From Heloderma charlesbogerti (taxonomy: Eukaryota; Chordata; Lepidosauria; Squamata; Helodermatidae): a stretch of 64,000 nucleotides of DNA. This document shows positions 55,485 through 64,000 of the stretch, piece by piece. The stretch spans positions 496,001 through 560,000 of the forward strand of contig JANEZZ010000470.1 in NCBI GenBank assembly GCA_026122225.1, in the 5' to 3' direction. A program made the translations under genes and the position numbers. How positions within the stretch are numbered: position 1 is the stretch's first letter; every line of letters begins with the position of its first letter. The notes under the pieces were generated by a model, which had not been told where the DNA came from, ran no database searches, and saw only the letters and a program-made list of their open reading frames with translations.

Positions 55485-55664
55485 GTTGGGGCCAATTTGG
55501 AAGTTCCGAATCAGCCTCTGAAGTGGGTTGGGGGGACTCTGTACAGCCCTACCAACAAACAGCATAAACTATCTCAATGCAACTATCCTTCCATGGAAAT
55601 AAATAAATAATAAACAACTTTGCACACCAAAATATTTTATGTATTTATGTATTTATGTATGTAT

Positions 55665-56190
55665 GTATGTATGTATGTATTTATTTATTTCATTTCTATA
55701 CCACCCAATAGCCAAAGCTCTCTGGGCGGTTCACAAAAATTAAAACCAAACAACACACAATAAAACAATTTAACATATATAGAACATTAAAACCACAATA
55801 TAACAATACAACCACAATAAAACCTAGCAGCAGTGCAGGAGTTTAAAATACAGATTTAAAACAGCAAAGATAAAAGTCTAGAAAGCTAAAATGCTAAAAT
55901 GCCTGGGAAAATAAAAAGGTCTTCACCTGGCGCCGAAAAGAATACAATGTAGGTGCCAGGCGAACCTCACTAGGGAGCTCATTCCAGAGCTGGGGTGCCA
56001 CAGCAGAAAAAGCCCTCCTCCTAGTAGGCACCCGCCTCATTTCCTTTGGCAGGGGCTCACAGAGAAGGGCTGCTGAGGATGATCTTAAGGTCCGGGCAGG
56101 CACATATGGGAGGAGGCGATCCTTCAGATAACCTGGCCCCAAGCCGTTAAGGGCTTTGAATGTTAATACCAGCACTTTGAGTTGAAATAA
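55665..56190 (-). mobile_element. L2-like LINE 3' end with C-terminal ORF piece
   Basis: Minus-strand LINE tail beginning with (ATGT)n/(ATTT)n and ATACCACCCAATAGCCAAAG. The adjoining 55894-56175 encodes a 93-residue L2-type C-terminus: [39 protein letters not shown] and SFRRQVKTFLF. This short conserved end is characteristic of vertebrate L2 elements. Confidence 0.8.
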
Positions 56191-56417
56191 CTAGTTTTGA
56201 CCAGCCCAAATCACTTTTGCATACCAAAGAACGCTGAAAGTGCATCCAGATGACCATCTTCTAGCTCCTATCTAATCATAAGCCAGAACTGGAATTGCAA
56301 TTGTCTTTCCACTCTTTGGGGCACATTCATCTAATTACTGCTCTTCTTATGTAAGCAGTTGACGTTCCACACTTTTGAAGCTATAACACTTATATAATCA
56401 CTGCTATTCTCATGTAT

Positions 56418-57253
56418 CCCCTTCATGGATCACTGCCTTGTTGTGACGAAGGGGCTTGCGTAACTCAGTGAAGCCATAAGCTATGCCGTGCAGGGCCACC
56501 CAAGATGGACAGGTCATGGCAGAGAGTTCTGACAAAATGTGGTCCACTGGAGAAGGAAATGGCAACCCACTCCAGTATTCTTGCCAAGAAAACCCCATGG
56601 AACATATCACAAGGCTAAAAGATATGACGCCGGAAGATGAGCCCCTCAGGTCGGAAGGTGTCCAATATGCTACTGGGGAAGAGCAGAGGGTATTTCCAAG
56701 TAGCGCCAGAAAGAGTGAAGCGGCTGGGCCAAAGCCGAAAGGACACTCAGCTGTGGATGTGTCTGGTGGTGAAAAGAAAATCCGATGCTGTAAAGAACAA
56801 TCAAAGCTATGGTTTTCCCATTAGTAATGTATGGCTGTGAGAGCTGGACTATAAGGAAGGCTGAGCGCCGAAGAATTGATGCTTTCGAACTGTGGTGCTG
56901 GAGAAGACTCTTACGAGTCCCCTGGACTGCAAGGAGGTCAAATCAGTCCATCCTAAAGGAAATCAACCCTGAGTGCTCATTGGAAGGACAGATGATGAAG
57001 CTGAAGCTCCAATATTTTGGCCACCTAATGCGAAGAGAAAACTCCCTGGAAAAGACCCTGATGCTGGGAAAGACTGAAGGCAAAAGGAGAAGGGGACGGC
57101 AGAGGATGAGATGGCTAGATAGCATCACGGATGCAATGAATATGAACTTGAGCACGCTCCGGGAGAGAGCGCAGGACAGGAAGGCCTGGCGTGCTATGGT
57201 CCATGGGGTCACGAAGAGTCGGACACGACTGAACGACTGAACAACAACAACAA
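56418..57253 (+). mobile_element. Bov-B LINE, copy 5, internally deleted
   Basis: 836 bp made of the first about 385 bp of Bov-B (through the GTAAAGAACAAT stretch) joined to the last about 450 bp (from CAAAGCTATGG). Both natural ends are present and a 12-bp target duplication ATTCTCATGTAT flanks it (56406-56417, 57254-57265). About 2.3 kb holding most of endonuclease and RT is missing. The 3' part keeps a 143-codon open frame (56809-57240) ending in the Bov-B C-terminus. Confidence 0.92.
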
Positions 57254-57631
57254 ATTCTCATGTATGCTACAGATGAAATAGCAATTGACTTTCTACACTT
57301 TGGAGGGTATTGCACTTTTTTTCTATGTGTTCATCCTGATATGATCCATCCACACAACTGGGTGTGATGTAGCTGTGTAGGCAGAGAAAGGAAATATACA
57401 ATGCATTTGAGATGATCCCCCTGGCATTGTTTTTTTTTTAAAAAAAATGTCTACGTAATTGGCAGTACAGAACTTATTAAAAGTTATTGCCCAATTTCTG
57501 TCATGTTTCTAAAAGAAGTGTTCTGGATGTGTTTGGCACTGGAAGCTGGAATCGGCAAAGGTGCAAGAGATATAGTTTTTCTCCCACTGTGGAAGAATAA
57601 TCACATATGATCTGAAATACTGGGGGTGGGG

Positions 57632-58188
57632 TAGGGATGGCGGAGAATTCCGCCATGGACTCCAGTGAGGCCAGATTCTTTAGACCCCTGGAGTCTGTGG
57701 CAGAACAAAATACTCACCTCCACCACCCCGCGAAGTTCTCCCCGGACGGATCCTATCTGCCACTGGCTGAGTCCATTTGCTGCCAGACATCCAGACTGCG
57801 GATGCAAATGGCATCCAGCGTAGCGGACGCCATTTGCGTCCCTGCTCTTTGCCATGATAAGCTATGTAAATCTTTACGTAGCCTATTGCGCCAAGGAACA
57901 GGGACACAAATGGCATATTTGCATCCCTGCTCCTTCGCATGACAGGGTACGTAAAGATTTACATAGCCTATCATGGCAAAGAGCAGGGACGCAAATGGCG
58001 TCCACTATGCCGGACACCATTTGCATCCGCAGTCCGGATGTCTGGCAGCGAACGGACCCGGCTGGTGGCTCCGCAGACTTGCCATGGAGCAAAGCCAGCT
58101 GCGGAGGATTCCGGGGGGAGGAATGGATTGCCTCCCCCCACCGCGGACCCCCCGGAGGACTCAGGTGAGTGGGGTTCGTACACCCCTA
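57632..58188 (+). mobile_element. hAT-like palindromic element F
   Basis: 557 bp, TIRs TAGGGATGGCGG / TACACCCCTA, exact 8-bp target duplication GGGTGGGG (57624-57631, 58189-58196). Two palindromes (about 57856-57892 and 57940-57972) and shells GGACGCCATTTGCGTCCC. It lies about 145 bp downstream of the V2R gene 2 stop codon. Confidence 0.92.
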
Positions 58189-58273
58189 GGGTGGGGTAGG
58201 GGGAGTCAGATGTTTTGTCTTGGACTTGCAAATTGATGCCCCTGAAAAACATTTCCATAAGAATTTTTATGTA

Positions 58274-58279
58274 TTTATT
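58274..58279 (-). promoter_or_regulatory. Candidate poly(A) signal for V2R gene 2
   Basis: AATAAA on the minus strand about 55 bp beyond the TGA of the gene 2 last exon. Confidence 0.35.
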
Positions 58280-58332
58280 TGATTTATACCCCTACCTTTC
58301 TAAGAAAAAAATGGCACATCAGGTGACTAGTA

Positions 58333-59243
58333 TCAGATACCATGTTTAGTTTTTATCATTAGGTGCTCCTTTGTATTTAATTCTGTCCTCAATAAAATAA
58401 TGTAGCATTTGGGAAAAAAGATGCAGCCCAGTAGACCAGCACTGGAGGCCAGGATAGAGAAGACCTGAACGGCTACCATGTATTTCCCCTTGGTGCTCAG
58501 GTAGGTGGGCACAAAGGACACCCAAACACTGAAGAAGACCAGCATGCTGAAGGTGATCAACTTGGCTTCACTGAAGGCCCCAGGCAGCTTCCTGGCCAGG
58601 AAAGCCACCATGAAGCAGATGGAAGCGAGGAAGCCCATGTAGCCAAGGGCAGTATAGAACATGGTGACAGACCCTTCATTGCATAGTAGGAGGATCTGTC
58701 CAGGCTGGGAGTGCATGTCTGAGTCTGGGAACGGGGGAGAGGTCCCCAGCCAGATGGTGCAAATGCCAGCTTGGACACTGGTGCAAGAAATGACAATAGC
58801 ATTCGCCAAACTCTTCCCCAGCCATCTTCTCACTCTGTTCCCTGGCTTTGTGGCCAGGAAGGCCAGCACCACTGTGATTGTTTTTGCTAACAGAGAAGAG
58901 ACGGCAACTGAGAAGATGATGCTGAAGACCATTTGCTGAATAAGGCAGGTTGCTTTCCTTGGTCGGCCAATGAATAGGAAGGAGGACAAGAAGGAAAGCA
59001 GGAGGGAGACAAGGAGAATATAGGAGAGGTCCTTGTTGTTGGCTTTGACTACAGGAGTGTCGAAGTATTTAATGAAGATTCTTAACACAAAGCCTGCAGT
59101 TAAGGACAAGAAGAAGGCAAAGGAAGCCAGGATGACCCCCAAATATTCTTCATAGGACAGGAAATTTATACCTTTGGTGATACATTGATCTCTGTCCTTG
59201 TTTGGATACTGATCATCTGGACATGTGATGCAATGGTCTGCAT
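58333..59243 (-). CDS. V2R gene 2, last exon (seven-transmembrane domain); partial gene at window edge
   Basis: A second V2R on the same strand. The exon is 911 bp, the same length as exon 6 of gene 1, has an acceptor after TTGTTCTTTCCAG and opens with [20 protein letters not shown]. Seven helices, the [20 protein letters not shown] loop, [17 protein letters not shown] and a KHGI end are all intact. It differs from gene 1 at many positions, so it is a distinct paralog. No exon 5 is seen between 59244 and 64000; the remaining exons should lie to the right of the window, or the gene is a fragment. Same-strand neighbours fit a tandem V2R cluster. Confidence 0.9.
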
Positions 59244-61247
59244 CTGGAAAGAACAAGAGTAACATCTTCCTTACATCCTTAGCAATCTATCCCTTTCTAT
59301 TACATTCTAACAAATATATTTTTCTACTGTGATTGACAGCATACATCAACATCCTTCAGGGCATGGTCATTTCTGTTGGGCCTCATCATTCTCCCATGTC
59401 AACAACCTACATTTTATCTTTCATGTGATTAAAGATGATTCTAAACTAATTGCATTGTTGCTTAATTGGGGGTTGGGCAGGCTACTGGATCCAGGAGTAT
59501 TCCTGGAGAAGGTCTTTCTAGTCCTCAGAAGGTTGTCAAGTATCTCCTCCTTGGTGAGGGAAATTGCAGATCTATTATGAACTTGGGGTTTTCTCTGGAA
59601 GATTCCCACCCCTACCCCTTCAATACAGATGATGTAATCTAGGTGCCGGTGAAGGAGATACAGGACATGCCACAATCTGAGTGAGTCAGCAGAAGAGACA
59701 CAGAGAGCTGGGTTTCCATCTTAGGGTGCGGCTCCCTCCCCCCTCACTCTTTGCAGTTCTGATGTGGGAGCAGTGAACTTTGACTGCCTGTTGGAATGTT
59801 TAATCTGTGTGTCGATGATGTAGGCTTAACCTGTATATTTGTAAATAACTCGAATATTACAAAATACCAACAATGTTGGGAATATTGAAACCTCAATTGC
59901 AAATTATTGGTAAGGGGCAGTTTTTGACTGCAGCTTGCCTTATGATCTCTATAGCCTGCATGGTGGTTTCCCTGGGATTTCTTTCTTGTGCTCTTCTCCT
60001 TCCTCCCCTCCACCCTGACTTCCTCCATTGCTGGGACCATGTGTGTTTGCTCTCTTGCTCCTACCATTGTAAAGGAGTACCAAATGGACTGAACAAACTC
60101 TTTAAAAAGAATTCTAGTTTGTACCTGCATTTTATATGCAAGAACATTTTGTGAGTAAACTATTTTAGCTTTTCTTCGCCAAAGAAAGGTGTGGTCTCCT
60201 TTTATTCTAAGATAACCCCGTGTGCATATGGGACTGGTAGATGCTCATTCTGTTTTTCCATTTTGCTTTTCTCTGCTAACCACCTTTCTAACAGGAGGCA
60301 TCACTACCACATAATCCCATCAAAGAAGCCTCCATTGACCTCCTTCCAAAGGACACCAAATTGCAGCCAGTGCTGCACCGCAGGAACATCTCACCACTCA
60401 GAGCCTGATAGGGTTAAACTTGGAGGGAGTGCTGGTGGTGTGGATCCCTGCCCCATCCACTGCTTCCTCAACCACCCTGCCCTCCATCCTCAACCGTCAT
60501 TTCTTGTGACTCAATTTATGAAATAAATTATGGATATTGTAAGAAGTGTTACCAAACACCCCGATATTTTGCTATTTTTGATATAGTAGTCTGTGCCTGA
60601 AAAAAGAAGCATAATTTCCATCTTGGGAATGCGCATAAATCTTTTTGCCATCTTAAAAGTGAGGGATGTCACTCAAAGTAGGCTTTTGTAATGACACGAC
60701 ACCGTCACCCTTCTCTGGCATTCCCATTGTTCTCCAGACTTAATCCTTTGACCTCTTCCCCTCCCTGGATTTCTCTTGAAAAAGTATAATTATGGTCCAG
60801 ATGCCAGACCGATTAAACACTTTCAGCAGCCTCTTTATGTTTACCTTTCCCCTTAATCCAGGAGGAGGAAGAAATGTCAGTTGGTTTACACCCAAAGTAA
60901 CATCATTTAAACCATTCCACAGCCCATCTTAGTTCCAATGTGCCACAAGGGATAGGTGTTTGTCATTGCTTGAGTTTTAATTATTATGCCCAGGTTTGGG
61001 GGATATAAGTAACTAGGACTCGTTTGAACCAGAGGAACCTGTTACTGAATGTCCTCCTTGGACACATGTATGAGTATGTACATGTTCTGAGATACACTTG
61101 TTGAAGTTAGGGATGGCATGGGCACCCAATTCAGTCTGGGAATCTGGCTGACCTGCTCCTGCCATCACCACCTAGCCCCACTCATTGAGCCCCTGCTTGC
61201 CCCCTGCCTGCACTCGGCAAATGGCATGCCCTCACCCTGGCAGCCTT
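59244..61247. other. Probable intron 5 of V2R gene 2
   Basis: No V2R exon 5, SINE or LINE is recognisable. In gene 1 intron 5 is 3.0 kb, so an exon 5 could have been expected near 62 kb; an hAT-like element and other repeats occupy that place. Confidence 0.5.
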
Positions 61248-62056
61248 AGGGATGTACGAAAGTCACTTACCTTTTAGCGAAATTGATTTGGGGTGAGGGG
61301 GGAGGCGCTCTGTCCCTCCCCCCTGAAATTCTGGCCGGCTGGCTCCGCTCTGCAGGGATTCTGCGGAGCTGCCGGCCAGCTCCGCCAGCAGCCGGACATC
61401 CAGCTGCTGGCTAGCAGGGACACAAATGGCGGCGGCCATAGCTGCCGCCATTTGCGTCCCTGCAGTCAGCCATGATAGGCTACGTAAATGTTTACGTAGC
61501 CTATTATGGCTGATTTAAAAGAAAAACCCCCGCGCATATGCAAATGGCAGCGCCCATGGGCGCCGCCATTTGTGTTCCTTATTTTACACGTCTTAGTCTA
61601 CGTAAACATTTACGTAGACTAAGATGGCGAAAATAAGGGGAACGCAAATAGCGTAGATGCTACGCTATTTGTGTTCTCCTTATTTTCGCCGTCTTAGTCT
61701 ACGTAAATGTTCACGTTGACTAAGACGTATAAAATAAGGAACACAAATGGTGGAGCCCCTGGGCGCCGCCATTTGCGTTTGCGCATTTTTTTCTTTTAAA
61801 TCAGCCGTGATATGCTATGTAAACATTTACATAGCCAATCACAGTGTTTTTTAAAAATCTAGCCGTGATAGGCTACGTAAATCTTTACGTAGCCTATCAT
61901 GTTTTTTTTTTTTAATTGGAAATGGTGGTGGTGGCAGCCGGTTGGAAGACAGGCCGTCGCCGCCCCGCCGCCGCCGGAGCTGCCGCCGCCACCACCACTA
62001 CTGCGCTGGCATTCGGCCTCCCCAAGATTCGTGGCAAAATTCTCTGACATCCCTAC
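61248..62056 (+). mobile_element. hAT-like palindromic element G
   Basis: TIRs TAGGGATGTACGAAAG / TGACATCCCTA. Five palindromes, including two tagtctacgtaaa types around a centre near 61660 (GCGTAGATGCTACGC). The flanks (GGCAGCCT and CTGTCGAG) do not match, so the target duplication was lost or the ends come from different copies. Confidence 0.82.
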
Positions 62057-62084
62057 TGTCGAGCTTTGTGGTCACCATTTTTTG

Positions 62085-62345
62085 AGAAATAAAATGGTGA
62101 TTGCAAAAATGCACAAATTTGTGCACAGGTGAAAATGCGCATTTGTGCAAATGCGCATAGTTGCATATGCAAAAATTCACATTTCACAAATATGCATATT
62201 TGTGTATGCATGACAATGCACATTTTCAGAAAATGCACATTTTCATGCACTCACTAATGTGTGCCTTCACAAAAATGTGCATTTCACACATGAGAATATG
62301 TGCATTTGCAAAATGCACATTTTTGTACATACATATAATTGAGTA
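62085..62345. repeat. Degenerate short-period array rich in TGCACATTTT
   Basis: Irregular succession of AAAATGCACATTT-like words in both orientations (AATGCACATTTTC, AAAATGTGCATTT, AAATGCGCATAG); isolated words recur at 62600-62665. No coding sequence. Confidence 0.8.
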
Positions 62346-63019
62346 TATAACTTTTGGGATGTTACAGGGTTAATTTTGGCAGAGTAAGCTAATATAACAA
62401 AAGGAAAAATGGAGAATGTGGACATCCATGCACTGGGTTCAAATGGTGGAGGAAACCATTTCAGTTCCTTTTTTAAATCAGAATTTACCCAGTTTGCTCC
62501 TTACCGGACGAAACATGGGCTCAGACACAGTCTGCAGTCAAAGTCTGTACATTTTTGAGCTTGCAATGTCATTCACAGACCAACAAAAATTCATTTCACA
62601 GCATGTGCAAATTTGAAAACTGTGCATAAAAATATGTATTTTGAAAAATGCACACAAATACATTTTAATCAATGGGAGACATATGCATAAAATATGAACA
62701 GGAAAAGAAAAAAGCTCACAGTCTGATAGAGACCTGTGTCAGAATGAGCCTCGAGATGGAATTTGGAGAACTTTGGAGAGCTCAAATTTTGCTCATCCAC
62801 ACATCCCAGAGAACCTTGCCTGGTGCATACATTGTGGTATTTTTGGTGACAAGTAAAGACCTTTTTTATTTCTTCCAGGCTTTATAGTTTTGAAATTTAT
62901 GTTTGTGCATTTTTAGATCTTTGCACTGCTGCTGGTTTTAATCTGTTTTTTTACTTTGATTTTATTCTCTTTTAAATTTAAGATTTGTGTATTATGTTTC
63001 ATTATGCTCTGGTATTTTA

Positions 63020-63318
63020 TGGTTTTCAGGAGTTTTTTAGTGTGTGAATTGCCCAGAGAACTCTGGCTATTGGGCAGTGTAGAAATGTAATAAATATCTA
63101 TTTTATTGTATTCATTCATTAATTACATTTCTATACCACCCAATAGCCAAAGCTCTCTGGGAGGCTGACAACAATTAAAAACAGAGGATACAACATAAAA
63201 TACAATATGAAATCTAAAAGTTGAAAACAGTATAAAAATAAAACCGAAATAAAAACCAGCAGTGATGCAGAGATTTAAAATACAGTAACAAATTTAAAAC
63301 AACAGGACTAAAAGAGAC
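63020..63318. repeat. Two L2-like LINE tails meeting tail to tail
   Basis: 63020-63105 is a plus-strand 3' end (CTCTGGCTATTGGGCAGTG ... AATAAAT) and 63112-63318 is the minus-strand form of the same family (ATACCACCCAATAGCCAAAG), also seen at 55680. Together they form an inverted pair around an AT-rich centre. Confidence 0.75.
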
Positions 63319-63457
63319 CAATCCTATGGTCCCTAGACAGAATCTGGGGGGCCATAGGATAGCTTGGGTTCCTGGATCCGAGACTGAAGACAGCAATCTG
63401 AACTCAGACCTAGGAATCCAAGCTCCCCTCCCCCTCCCCCTTGCAGCCAGAGACAAG

Positions 63458-64000
63458 AGAACTACACCAGCTCCTTCTCCAGGTCTACACCAAGGTCTCC
63501 GAGGAACTACAGCAGCAACCTCTCCAGGGTCTACACCAAGGTCTCCAAGGAACTACACCAGCTCCCTCTCCAAGGTCTACACCAAGGTCTCCGAGGAACT
63601 ACACCAGCTCCCTCTCCAAGGTCTACACTAAGGTCTCCAAGGAACTACACCAGCTCCCTCTCCAAGGTCTACACCAAGGTCTCCGAGGAACTACACCAGC
63701 TCCCTCTCCAAGGTCTACACCAAGGTCTCCAAGGAACTACACCAGCTCCCTCTCCAAGGTCTACACCAAGGTCTCTGAGGAACTACACCAGCTCCCTCTC
63801 CATGGTCTATTCCAAGGTCTCTGAGGAACTACACCAGCTCCCTCTCCAAGGTCTACACTAAGGTCTCCGAGGAACTACACCAGCTCCCTCTCCAAGGTCT
63901 ACACCAAGGTCTCCGAGGAACTACACCAGCTCCCTCTCCAAGGTCTACACCAAGGTCTCCAAGGAACTACACCAGCTCCCTCTCCAAGGTCTACACCAAG
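63458..64000. repeat. 46-bp minisatellite, runs off the window
   Basis: At least eleven units of period 46 bp (GGAACTACACCAGCTCCCTC, TCCAAGGTCTACACCAAGG, TCTCCGA). Units differ by a few substitutions (CCAAGG/CCGAGG, CACCAA/CACTAA). Because 46 is not a multiple of 3 and no frame contains a stop, all three plus-strand frames stay open. Confidence 0.95.

Noticed and set aside
59873..60526. ORFs of 93-111 codons upstream of the V2R gene 2 last exon
   Set aside because: No V2R exon 5 pattern, no splice-bounded conserved segment and no domain.
63458..64000. CRISPR-like regular repeats
   Set aside because: Contiguous 46-bp tandem units with no unique spacers; vertebrate minisatellite.

Overview
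This is vertebrate nuclear DNA, almost certainly from a squamate reptile. It holds type-2 vomeronasal receptor (V2R) exons with spliceosomal introns, Bov-B (RTE-clade) LINEs, CR1/L2-type LINE tails, tRNA-derived SINEs of squamate type, a 5S-rRNA-like SINE, a Tc1/mariner transposon and endogenous retroviral remains. I see no CRISPR array, no operon and no stand-alone RNA gene. The species cannot be fixed from the sequence.

Genes. One V2R gene on the minus strand can be followed completely. Its six coding exons (39963-40159, 29811-30102, 23142-23930, 20434-20664, 19154-19280, 15234-16144) join with matching phases and AG/GT borders into one open frame of 848 codons plus stop, so about 25 kb of this window is one apparently intact chemoreceptor gene. 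Its introns are packed with mobile DNA: Tc1, hAT-like elements and solo LTRs in intron 1, Bov-B in intron 2, LINE tails and SINEs in introns 3 to 5. A second V2R on the same strand contributes only its last, intact seven-helix exon (58333-59243); its other exons would lie beyond 64000.

Layout. 1-15 kb: hAT-like palindromic elements, a segmental-duplication copy (4.26-7.48 kb), a 5'-truncated Bov-B (7.48-10.45 kb), CR1 fragments. 15-40 kb: V2R gene 1, with the second copy of the segmental duplication (34.97-38.69 kb) inside its intron 1. 40-51 kb: repeats and a gutted gammaretrovirus-like provirus split by a Bov-B and an hAT-like element. 51-58 kb: hAT-like elements, a foldback element carrying a solo LTR, and an internally deleted Bov-B. 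58-64 kb: V2R gene 2 last exon, further repeats, then a 46-bp minisatellite running off the window.

Most unusual content. A family of non-autonomous elements with short TIRs (TAGGGRTG), 8-bp target duplications (hAT hallmark) and an interior built as nested palindromes, with up to six small hairpins arranged as a larger inverted repeat. At least a dozen copies or pieces are present, seven with exact and two with near-exact target duplications, and two with a visible paralogous empty site. Most readable arms carry an outward-facing AGGTAAGT-like 5' splice-site sequence near the tip.
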